The notes beneath the pieces are model-generated. The model saw only the letters and a list, made by a program, of their open reading frames with translations. It did not search any database and was not told the DNA's origin. 64,000 nucleotides of DNA from positions 1,054,001 through 1,118,000 of the forward strand of contig NZ_REFU01000001.1 of assembly GCF_003688915.1 (NCBI RefSeq), in the 5' to 3' direction. Of the stretch, positions 27,398-34,934 are shown in pieces. Origin of the DNA: Rhodococcus sp. SBT000017. Its GTDB lineage: Bacteria > Actinomycetota > Actinomycetes > Mycobacteriales > Mycobacteriaceae. Within the stretch, counting starts at the first letter, position 1; every line of letters begins with the position of its first letter. The position numbers and the translations under genes are program-made.

Positions 27398-28097
27398 ACT
27401 CGATGGACCCGACGCCCCCGCCGACATCGATCTCGGCGGGGGCGTCGCCTTTCTGCACACACCCTCGATACCGTCACGCGGCGGCCTCGTTCTGACGCAC
27501 GGTGCGGGCGGAAACTGCGAGTCGCTGCTGCTGCAGCGCATCGCCGCAGTATGGACAGCAGCCGGGTTCACGGTGCTGCGGTTCGACCTTCCCTTTCGAG
27601 TACGCAAGCCCAAGGGACCGCCGCACCCGTCCCGGTCGGCCGAGGACCGGCTGGGCATCGCCGAGGCCGTCGAACGCCTTCGCGCCGAGACCGACGGATT
27701 CATCGCATTCGGTGGGCATTCCTACGGTGGCAGGCAAGGGTCGATGATCGCGGCCGAACAACCGGGTCTCGTCGACGGACTCGTCCTGACGTCCTATCCC
27801 CTGCACCCGCCGGGCAAGCCGGAGAAAGCTCGTACCCATCACCTTCCCGAACTACGGACACCAGCGGTGGTGGTGCACGGTACGAAGGACCCGTTCGGCA
27901 CCACTGCCGAACTGAGCGCTGCGCTCGCGCTCGTCCCGGCCCCCACACTGCTCGTCGACATCGAGGGTGCAGGCCACGACCTCGCTCCGGCCAAGTACGA
28001 CGCAGCGACGAAGACCCTTGCCGGTGCCGCCTCGTTGTTCGGTACTCCGACGTCCGATTCGTCGGTTGTCGTCCCGCTCTTCGACCCGTCGCGCTGA
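27390..28097 (+). CDS. Alpha/beta hydrolase
   Basis: A 235-residue hydrolase of the dienelactone-hydrolase/KANL3-Tex30-like type. The nucleophile elbow is FGGHSYGGRQ (Ser about residue 110), the acid is likely in VHGTKDPFG, and the His is in IEGAGHDLAP. HGAGGNCES supplies the oxyanion region. Soluble, no signal peptide. Its start lies within the end of the acidic protein gene, so they are probably coexpressed. Substrate unknown. Confidence 0.85.
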   Translation: MPELDGPDAPADIDLGGGVAFLHTPSIPSRGGLVLTHGAGGNCESLLLQRIAAVWTAAGFTVLRFDLPFRVRKPKGPPHPSRSAEDRLGIAEAVERLRAETDGFIAFGGHSYGGRQGSMIAAEQPGLVDGLVLTSYPLHPPGKPEKARTHHLPELRTPAVVVHGTKDPFGTTAELSAALALVPAPTLLVDIEGAGHDLAPAKYDAATKTLAGAASLFGTPTSDSSVVVPLFDPSR

Positions 28098-28113
28098 AGT
28101 GGTCTACTAAGGC

Positions 28114-28566
28114 ATGCCGACCTGGGGATGGTTCATCGTGGCGTTGGTCCTCGTCGACGCCGCGGTGCTCGCGGCGTGGCTGTTGGCTCGCAAGAAGCCC
28201 GGCTCGTCCCCAGAGACCTCACGCAACATCAGGCTCGTCGGTCTCGACGAGAGCGCCCGCGCAGACATTCATCGACTGCTCGCTGCCAACAAGAAGGTCC
28301 AGGCCATCAAGGTCTTTCGTGAACGAACAGGTGCCGGGCTCCTCGACGCGAAGAACGCGATCGACTGCGTGCAGCGCGGCGAGCCCTTTCCGTCCTCGGC
28401 CACCATCGTCGATGCCGCGCAATCCGGTCCGACCCCCTGGGACGATCTGATCCCGCGGCTGCAGTCGCTCAAATCGGAGGGTAAGGCGATCTCGGCCATC
28501 AAACTGCTACGCGACCGAACCGGTCTGTCGTTGCGTGATGCCAAGAACGCGGTGGATCTGCTGTGA
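28114..28566 (+). CDS. Membrane-anchored protein with two L7/L12 C-terminal-like repeats
   Basis: A 150-residue protein with one N-terminal membrane segment (GWFIVALVLVDAAVLAAWLLA) and two copies of a segment resembling the C-terminal helix of ribosomal protein L7/L12: VQAIKVFRERTGAGLLDAKNAID (about 64-86) and ISAIKLLRDRTGLSLRDAKNAVD (about 126-148). It is not ribosomal L12 itself, since the N-terminal dimerisation domain is replaced by the anchor. What it binds is unknown. Overlaps the next gene by 4 bases. Confidence 0.75.
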   Translation: MPTWGWFIVALVLVDAAVLAAWLLARKKPGSSPETSRNIRLVGLDESARADIHRLLAANKKVQAIKVFRERTGAGLLDAKNAIDCVQRGEPFPSSATIVDAAQSGPTPWDDLIPRLQSLKSEGKAISAIKLLRDRTGLSLRDAKNAVDLL

Positions 28567-29090
28567 CCGTGCGCGTGGCAGCACTCGCCGATGCACATCG
28601 CGTCGCCGAGGTGGCCGCGTCGACCTTTCAGCTCGCCTGCCCGCCGGGAACCCGGCCCGAGGACATCGAGCAGTTCATCTCGAACGTGTTGTCGGCCGAG
28701 CACTTCGAGAACTACATCGCCGACGTGACCAGAACGGTCCTCGTCGACGAGACCGCCGACGCAGACGTCGTGGGCTATGCGATGCTCGTATCCGGGACGC
28801 CTACGGACCCGGACATTCGCGCAGCCCTCTCGCACGAGCCGGCCATGGAGATCAGCAAACTCTACGTGCAACCGACCCAGCACGGCAGCGGAGCCGCGGG
28901 CCGATTGATGTCGTCGTCGTTGAATCACGCACGCGACTCCGGTTGTGCCGCAGCATGGTTGGGCGTCAATCAGCAGAACGTGCGGGCGCAGAAGTTCTAC
29001 GCCAAACACGGATTCGAGATCGTGGGCACCAAGACGTTCGTCGTCGGAGTCCAGACGCACGACGACTACGTCATGCAGGTGACGCTGTGA
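28563..29090 (+). CDS. GNAT family N-acetyltransferase
   Basis: A 175-residue acetyltransferase. The acetyl-CoA site region reads ISKLYVQPTQHGSGAAGRLM, followed by WLGVNQQNVRAQKFYAKHGFEIVG, the usual motif A and B order. The GTG overlaps the stop of the L7/L12-like gene. The substrate could be a protein N-terminus or a small amine. Confidence 0.88.
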   Translation: MTVRVAALADAHRVAEVAASTFQLACPPGTRPEDIEQFISNVLSAEHFENYIADVTRTVLVDETADADVVGYAMLVSGTPTDPDIRAALSHEPAMEISKLYVQPTQHGSGAAGRLMSSSLNHARDSGCAAAWLGVNQQNVRAQKFYAKHGFEIVGTKTFVVGVQTHDDYVMQVTL

Positions 29091-29097
29091 CGACCGC

Positions 29098-30147
29098 TCA
29101 GCCGACTGCAGCGAAACGAGACAACGCGAGCAGACGCGAGGTGGCGCGCAGGTACTTCTTGCGGTAGCCGCCTGCCAACATCTCCTCGGTGAAGATCTCG
29201 TCGAGCTTGCCGCCCGATGCCGTCACCGGGATACCGGCGTCGTAGAGACGGTCGGCGAGGACGACCAGTCGCAGCGCGATGGCCTGATCCGAAGCCGGGT
29301 GCACGTTCTTCAAGAACACGGCCGGAACGCCGTCGAGCAACTTGCCGTAGCGCGAGGGGTGCAGCGTGCTCAGATGCGCCAACAGCTCGTCGAAATCGTC
29401 CAGGGTTGCGCCCTCGACCGTCTCGGCGCGCTCGATCAGCTCCGACTCGGATGTGGGCTCGGGAGCCGGAGGCAGATCGCGGTGGCGGTAGTCGGGGCCG
29501 TCGACGCGGACCGACTCGAAGATCGAACCGAGCTTCTTGATCTCGCGCAGGAAGTCCTCGGCGGCGAAGCGGCCCTCACCGAGCTGCCCGGGCAGAGTGT
29601 TGGACGTCGCGACGATGGATACTCCGCGCTGTGAGAGCTCCGAGAGCAGCCGCGAGACCAGCATCGTGTCGCCTGGGTCGTCGAGCTCGAACTCGTCGAT
29701 GCACAACACGCTGTGGTCCGAGAGTTCTTCGAGAGCCTTGTTGAAGCCGAGGGCACCGACGACGTGAGTGAGTTCGACGAACGTACCGAATGCCTTCGGC
29801 TCGGGAACGCTGTGGTAAATCGAAGCGAGCAGGTGAGTCTTGCCCACACCGAAGCCGCCGTCGAGGTACAGGCCGGCACCGATGGCCGGGGTCTTCTTGC
29901 CGAAGAGACCCCGCTTGCCCTTGCTGCGGATCTTCTGCGCCTTGTTCGCGAACTCCTCTGCCTTCTCGACCGCCGCAGCCTGTGTCGGCTCGTTGGGGTC
30001 TGGAATGTACGAGGAGAAACTGACGTCGTCGAACATCGCCGGCGGGACCATCTGTGCGATCAACTGATCGGAGGGAACCACGGGATTTCGGTCGACAAGG
30101 CGTGCGGGCATTTGTCGAGCGTAACGACGTGGTCTGATCTCTCTCAT
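29098..30147 (-). CDS. zapE: Cell division protein ZapE (AFG1-like ATPase)
   Basis: AFG1/ZapE P-loop ATPase linked to FtsZ-ring behaviour and protein turnover. The product is 349 residues. Walker A is GGFGVGKTHLLASIYH (about residue 120), Walker B is VLCIDEFELDDPGDTML, then VATSNTLPGQLGEGRFA and LPPAPEPTSE. The ATG at 30147 has GGAGAA just upstream; ATG 30111 (MPARLVDRNP) is where many relatives begin. It converges on the GNAT gene with a 7-base gap. Its place next to ribD matches Rv2670c. Confidence 0.93.
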   Translation of the reverse strand: MREIRPRRYARQMPARLVDRNPVVPSDQLIAQMVPPAMFDDVSFSSYIPDPNEPTQAAAVEKAEEFANKAQKIRSKGKRGLFGKKTPAIGAGLYLDGGFGVGKTHLLASIYHSVPEPKAFGTFVELTHVVGALGFNKALEELSDHSVLCIDEFELDDPGDTMLVSRLLSELSQRGVSIVATSNTLPGQLGEGRFAAEDFLREIKKLGSIFESVRVDGPDYRHRDLPPAPEPTSESELIERAETVEGATLDDFDELLAHLSTLHPSRYGKLLDGVPAVFLKNVHPASDQAIALRLVVLADRLYDAGIPVTASGGKLDEIFTEEMLAGGYRKKYLRATSRLLALSRFAAVG

Positions 30148-30203
30148 GCAGCTTCTCCATATTGGGACCTACTTCACATCACACCGGGCTCGATCGGCAG
30201 TGT

Positions 30204-30209
30204 TAGCCT
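30204..30209 (+). promoter_or_regulatory. Leaderless -10 box in front of the low-GC cassette
   Basis: TAGCCT lies 6 bases before ATG 30216. The same TAGCCTCGC string precedes GTG 33297, the gene after ribD. It may be the old host promoter of ribD now driving the inserted genes. Confidence 0.5.
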
Positions 30210-30215
30210 CGCGGC

Positions 30216-31463
30216 ATGACGGAGGACACACCGACCGCAACTCATCCTGACCTGTACACGAGGCTTGAACAAATAGCCGAGAACGCCGATCCTTCTTCCG
30301 GCCGACACAGGGTCCAAGATTTGGCGGATGGGCTCAACTCCGACAACCTCGAACTGCTGAAAGAACTTGTCAAGGACCCTTTAGTCGGACGCGCCGCCAG
30401 TAGGGCCGTCATCGCATACTTCACGTCTCTCGCAGCCTCGAATCGCGAGTGGCCGCGCCTGCTAGAGGGGTGGTGTCAGGAGGCACGCATCAGCGACGAC
30501 CTTGCAATTCCGATTATCAACGCAATTACCTGGAACGCGCGCGAACGGGGCGCTTCTGCACTCTTGGGTATGTCGGTCGAAGACCTTCACGACTCGCGCC
30601 TCGACCCAGACCACCTGAAGTTTCGATCTTACATATTTCTGACTTCAGCTCGCTACAATTTTGACTTCTCCCTCATTCACCGCGGGTTCTCTTACTTGCC
30701 AGAACCGTTTCGTTCATCGACGGAGTACCTCACCGCACTGAAACTCTTTGCCCGTATGGGTCAGCGCAGAGATTACGAGCTGTCTACTGTCGAAGAAGTG
30801 CAGTCAGAGACTGACAGCGACAAGGTTCTTCAATTGCTCCTCCATGCGCTGTGGTTTACAGATGGAGAACGTGAGGCAGAATTGATGATTACCATTGCAG
30901 ACAAGCTACTTTCCCAAAACCGCGCTGACAGCGTCACTTACATGAGGAAAGCTACTGCGCTTCGACGACTCGGGAAATACAGTTTAGCCACGGCGGCCAT
31001 CGACCAGGCCATAAGCACCCTGGATGCTTCCGAAACAAAGATCCACCAGGATTACGTCCGCGAGCGTGAACTGATAGGAGTTCAACAGGAAACTGAATCA
31101 AGGATTGCCAAACTGGCCGAAAACATTATGCGCGACATGTCAGCCACCATCGAAAGTGAGGTTGAGTACTTTCGAGGCGAAATTGCCAAGCAGGGCGAAG
31201 AGTCGGCCCGACAAACGTCTGATGCACTATTTAAGGTCGTCGAAATTCTCGGTCTATTCACTGCACTAATCGCAGTAATAGCAGCCACGCTCGGGAGCGC
31301 ATTCACTGGCGATTTGTCGTGGTGGCAAAGACTGACAATTGTCGCGGCTGGGACACTTTTCCCAATTGCATTCTTTGCGCTGCTCCGCCGCATCGTCGAT
31401 CCCAAGTTTACTCGCAGAGAACTGATTGCGCATAGCGGAAATGGCAGGACGGATAATGAGTGA
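30216..31463 (+). CDS. Low-GC cassette protein: helical-repeat domain, coiled coil and two membrane segments
   Basis: A 415-residue protein that I cannot assign. Residues 10-220 look all-helical, and about 225-270 resemble a TPR pair (NRADSVTYMRKATALRRLGKYSLATAAIDQA in pieces). About 285-335 is coiled coil, and two membrane helices lie at about 341-361 and 371-391 with a short loop. The layout of a cytosolic sensor-like domain plus a C-terminal two-helix membrane unit is seen in several bacterial defence effectors, but this is only a resemblance. Its last 8 bases overlap the PP-loop gene. Base composition is clearly lower in GC than the flanks. Confidence 0.8.
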   Translation: MTEDTPTATHPDLYTRLEQIAENADPSSGRHRVQDLADGLNSDNLELLKELVKDPLVGRAASRAVIAYFTSLAASNREWPRLLEGWCQEARISDDLAIPIINAITWNARERGASALLGMSVEDLHDSRLDPDHLKFRSYIFLTSARYNFDFSLIHRGFSYLPEPFRSSTEYLTALKLFARMGQRRDYELSTVEEVQSETDSDKVLQLLLHALWFTDGEREAELMITIADKLLSQNRADSVTYMRKATALRRLGKYSLATAAIDQAISTLDASETKIHQDYVRERELIGVQQETESRIAKLAENIMRDMSATIESEVEYFRGEIAKQGEESARQTSDALFKVVEILGLFTALIAVIAATLGSAFTGDLSWWQRLTIVAAGTLFPIAFFALLRRIVDPKFTRRELIAHSGNGRTDNE

Positions 31464-32481
31464 CTCTCTCCGGGCACCGCTCGAATATGTGAGCGATATT
31501 ATTGATGTTCGGATGGAAATCAAGCGAACCGTCGATAGTCCATCTACAGCAGCTCGGACATTGATAGATTACCTAGAGCGAAGAATTACGGCTCTGACTA
31601 GTGACCGCGGGCTAGAGCACGGAATTATGCTGTCGGGCGGAATCGACTCCATTCTCGTGGCGGCGGTTGCACGCAGACTGAGCATCGACCTGGTGGCGGT
31701 TACGTATGCCGTGGACGCTCCCCAGCTGGACGGGAGCCATAATGATGAGACGGGAGCCGTCGCCGTCGCTAAGCACTTAGGTTTCGAGCATCACGTTGTC
31801 CGCTCATCAACGGCTGAGCTACTCGATTCCGCGATTGCAGCCTCAAAGCTACTAAATAGTACGGAAATTTGGGAAATTTCCTCCGCAGTGCCAATTAGGG
31901 CATGCTTCAAGGAGTTCTCGAGATTGGGAATCAATGGTCCGATACTCACCGGAAGCGGCGCTGATGCCTTGTTTCTCGGCGGGAAGCGATTGAATAGCCC
32001 GGTTTCGAGCTCGTCAGCAATTCATGAGATGAACAGCATGATAGAGCAACAGGTTCTGAGGAACTTTAGCCGAAAGAGACTAATACCTGATTTTTTCGAA
32101 CGAATTTTGGGCGAATCTTGCGACAGGTTCGTTCAGATATTTCAGACTGTAGAAGCATGGCAATTTTCGAAAACACTACTTCCAAGCGCGTTATTTTCAA
32201 CGAACGGAAATCATGAGGACAAACTGTGCCTCCGCATGGCTGCAGAGATGCTTGGGGTTCCACGTGAACTAACGCGAAGCAAAAAGGATCCGATTCAGTA
32301 CTCGTCAGGAGTAGTTGGGGGAATTGTACTAGAAGCTCGCAAATATCTCGCACAATTGCCAGGGGCTGAAACCTACACCAGCCCCCTTACTGAGCCTTTG
32401 GATCTATCCATTGCAAGACTCTTCCTACTGGCCCCACAAGTCCGAGATCGGAGCGACGATAGTATTGAGCAGAATTCCTGA
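31456..32481 (+). CDS. Stand-alone asparagine-synthetase-type PP-loop ATPase
   Basis: A 341-residue protein with the PP-loop SGGIDS at residues 60-65 and a second AsnB-like motif TGSGADALFLGG at 165-176, then EDKLCLRMAAEMLGVPRELTRSKKD near 254. The N-terminal glutaminase domain of AsnB (Cys2 class II) is absent; instead about 50 helical residues precede the PP-loop. It should activate a carboxyl or carbonyl with ATP, but the substrate is unknown. AGGA 6 bases before the ATG and the 8-base overlap show coupling to the membrane protein. About 40% GC in places (counted 24 of 60 at 32161-32220). Confidence 0.85.
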   Translation: MSDSLRAPLEYVSDIIDVRMEIKRTVDSPSTAARTLIDYLERRITALTSDRGLEHGIMLSGGIDSILVAAVARRLSIDLVAVTYAVDAPQLDGSHNDETGAVAVAKHLGFEHHVVRSSTAELLDSAIAASKLLNSTEIWEISSAVPIRACFKEFSRLGINGPILTGSGADALFLGGKRLNSPVSSSSAIHEMNSMIEQQVLRNFSRKRLIPDFFERILGESCDRFVQIFQTVEAWQFSKTLLPSALFSTNGNHEDKLCLRMAAEMLGVPRELTRSKKDPIQYSSGVVGGIVLEARKYLAQLPGAETYTSPLTEPLDLSIARLFLLAPQVRDRSDDSIEQNS

Positions 32482-33250
32482 CATACAAAAAATATATGAG
32501 AACTCGACACCGCTTACCGGACCAAACATCCTGACTCTTGAGGAAATTTTCGAAGCTTACTCGTACGAAAGACCGACTGCTAACTCGAATGTCGTGGTCC
32601 GTGGTTCTTTCGTGTCCAGCATAGATGGCGCGTCATCAGTTGACGGAATTTCGGGAGGCCTGTCCTCGCACGCAGACAAAGCAATGTTCAGGATTCAGCG
32701 AGAGTTGACGGATTTGGTAGTGATCGGGTCTGGCACCGCAAAGGCTGAAAACTACTTCGGTGTCCGCAGCGACCAGGAACTAGAGGCACGCCGACGTGCA
32801 CAAGGTCTATCTGCAGTTCCGCCGATCGCAGTACTCTCCTCAACTGCAGACCTAGACCCGGACAGTCAATTATTTACCAACACTTTCGTTCCGCCGATCG
32901 TAATAACCACGGATGCAGCACCCAAGACCAAGACGAAAGCTCTCGAATCCGCAGGCGCAGTAGTAATACACGCCGGAACCAGCCGAGTGAATGTCAAGCT
33001 TGCTCTGACCAGCCTGAGCCGCTTAGGGTTCGTTCGGATTCTGTGCGAGGGTGGCCCTAAGCTATTCGGTTCGATGCTTGCCGAAGACCTGGTGGATGAT
33101 GTCTGTCTGACGTTGTCGCCCTCCCTCGTCGGAGGACGGGCAGGGCGGATCGCAGACTGGGACGGAGCTGCTGCTTCCGCGATGAGTCTGGCTCACGTGC
33201 TCGTCGCCGAAGACGGAACGCTGCTCACGCGCTGGGTGCGTCAGGCATGA
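32465..33250 (+). CDS. RibD C-terminal-like pyrimidine reductase, mosaic gene
   Basis: NADPH-dependent reductase of the RibD reductase fold, in the position of M. tuberculosis Rv2671. Typical motifs are VRGSFVSSIDGASSVDGISGGLSS, DLVVIGSGTAKAENYFG and ILCEGGPKLFGSMLAEDLVDDVCLTLSP in order. The TTG at 32465 gives 261 residues, close to the family; a TTG at 32411 would add 18. It overlaps the PP-loop gene by 17 bases. The first 600 bases are AT-rich like the cassette and the last 150 are GC-rich like the host. As I recall, Rv2671 can act on dihydrofolate, so the true substrate is uncertain. Confidence 0.85.
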   Translation: MSRIPDIQKIYENSTPLTGPNILTLEEIFEAYSYERPTANSNVVVRGSFVSSIDGASSVDGISGGLSSHADKAMFRIQRELTDLVVIGSGTAKAENYFGVRSDQELEARRRAQGLSAVPPIAVLSSTADLDPDSQLFTNTFVPPIVITTDAAPKTKTKALESAGAVVIHAGTSRVNVKLALTSLSRLGFVRILCEGGPKLFGSMLAEDLVDDVCLTLSPSLVGGRAGRIADWDGAAASAMSLAHVLVAEDGTLLTRWVRQA

Positions 33251-33296
33251 GCAGCGCGCCGTCCGACACCGATCGAAAAGTCGATAGCCTCGCACG

Positions 33297-34871
33297 GTGA
33301 CGCAGAAACGAACGTTGCTCGCCGCGGTCCTCGTCCTCGCCACGATGTGCGCGGCCTGTGGTGCCGGCCCGTCGCTCCGACCCGACGTCGCGGTCGAACA
33401 GCGCTCCCCCGGTCAGCCGGGCGAGCCCTCGACGGACGCACCCCCGGAACCGGTCGCACTTGCCGTGCCGACCAACGATCTCGCCTGGGCCGACTGCACC
33501 GCAGCCACACTCGGCACGTTCGGGCTCACCTCAACCACTCCCGGCCTGACACTCGAATGCGCAGAGTACGAAGCAGACGTGGATGCGAGCGGGCAGATGT
33601 TCGGCACTTTCGCCGTCGGCGCGCTGCGAGCCCGACTCGACAGAACGCCCAGCGATGCGGGACCGCTGGTGTTCACGTCCGGTTCGGATCGGTCGTCGAT
33701 CGGCACGTTGGCCACGATGGCCGCAGGCCCGCTCGCGACGCTGCTCGAGGCTCATCCCATCGTTGCGGTGGATCGTCGCGGCATCGGCCGATCCACCGCC
33801 GTGGTCTGCATCGACGACACCCTCCAGTCTCCTACCAAGTCTGCTGTCGACGCGCTGGGGCAGTTCACCAGATCCGATGCCGACGCCGTCGACCGCGCTG
33901 TCGACGCAGGTCGTGACGCCACGATCGAGTGCACCGACACGTTGCAACCGCAGGAGCTCGCGTTCGGAACCACCTATGCCGCGGACGATCTGGACCGTCT
34001 GCGGCAACTCTGGGGTGTGGAACAGATCGGCCTGATCGGCTCGGGCAACGGCGCGCTCACCGCGTTGGCCTACGCAGCGAAGTTTCCGGCCAACATCTCG
34101 CGCCTGATCCTCGATTCACCGACCGGAGTGGGCGCAGATCAGATCACGTTGGCCGAGCAGCGGACACAGGGCAAGGAAGCAGCCTTCAGAGCGTTCACGC
34201 AGCGATGCGTCGCGCTGAACTGCTCGCTCGGCAGCGATCCGACGGCCGCCGTCGCCCAGCTGCTCCGACGCGCCGCCGGTGGCGAATTCTCGCCGCTGTC
34301 CACCCACGAGATTCTCGACGGCATCACTTTCGCCCTCGCATCGACGGCAGGCGACGCGTCGTCACGGGCCACTGGGCTGTCCACTGCACTGTCCTCGGCC
34401 GCCGGGTCCGACACCACCGCACTGTCGGCCCTCGCCGAGCGGGGTCGGAACGCCTACAGCACCGACGGGCAATTCGTGTCTCGGTGCACAGACGGGCAGC
34501 AGTGGCCGTCACCGCAGGGCGTTCGCGACCTGACGTCGCAGTGGACCGAGCGCTACCCGATCTACGGCACCGACGCCGCACTGACGGCTCTGCTGTGCTC
34601 GTCCTGGCCGACGGCTCCGTCCACTCCGCTGCCCACCTCTCTGGACGTTCCGGTGTTGGTCCTGTCCAACGCAGGCGACCCGATCGCCGGAAACGGCGGG
34701 CTGTCCTCGGTCACCGGGTTGGTCGGGGCTACCGGTGCAGGCGTCGCCTCGGCCGCGTGGCAGGGCAGCGGGCATCCGAGCCTGGGCGGATCGCAGTGTC
34801 TGCAGAGCGCTGCGGTGAACTACGCACGCGACAGCGCGCTTCCGACCGACGGCACCGTCTGCCCCGCCTGA
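33297..34871 (+). CDS. Exported alpha/beta hydrolase lipoprotein, TAP-like, altered nucleophile elbow
   Basis: A 524-residue protein related to M. tuberculosis Rv2672. It has a signal peptide (LLAAVLVLATMCAACG; lipid-modified Cys likely about residue 21), a Pro-rich linker, an alpha/beta hydrolase core (VFTSGSDRSSIG, AVDRRGIGRSTAVVC) and a C-terminal TAP-like part (VPVLVLSNAGDPIAG, WQGSGHPSLG). The expected GxSxG elbow reads IGLIGSGNGALTAL, where the central position is Gly, so the usual Ser nucleophile appears to be missing. Leaderless start: TAGCCT 6 bases before the GTG. Confidence 0.82.
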   Translation: MTQKRTLLAAVLVLATMCAACGAGPSLRPDVAVEQRSPGQPGEPSTDAPPEPVALAVPTNDLAWADCTAATLGTFGLTSTTPGLTLECAEYEADVDASGQMFGTFAVGALRARLDRTPSDAGPLVFTSGSDRSSIGTLATMAAGPLATLLEAHPIVAVDRRGIGRSTAVVCIDDTLQSPTKSAVDALGQFTRSDADAVDRAVDAGRDATIECTDTLQPQELAFGTTYAADDLDRLRQLWGVEQIGLIGSGNGALTALAYAAKFPANISRLILDSPTGVGADQITLAEQRTQGKEAAFRAFTQRCVALNCSLGSDPTAAVAQLLRRAAGGEFSPLSTHEILDGITFALASTAGDASSRATGLSTALSSAAGSDTTALSALAERGRNAYSTDGQFVSRCTDGQQWPSPQGVRDLTSQWTERYPIYGTDAALTALLCSSWPTAPSTPLPTSLDVPVLVLSNAGDPIAGNGGLSSVTGLVGATGAGVASAAWQGSGHPSLGGSQCLQSAAVNYARDSALPTDGTVCPA

Positions 34872-34934
34872 ACCGGGTGCCCATCGCGGGGTGTCCTTCG
34901 CCGGTGCGGTCACCGCCTCGGGTACCGTTCCCGG

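Noticed and set aside
31456..32481. Annotating the PP-loop protein as asparagine synthetase AsnB or as QueC
   Set aside because: The glutaminase domain is missing and the QueC zinc-binding Cys set is not seen, so neither name is justified.
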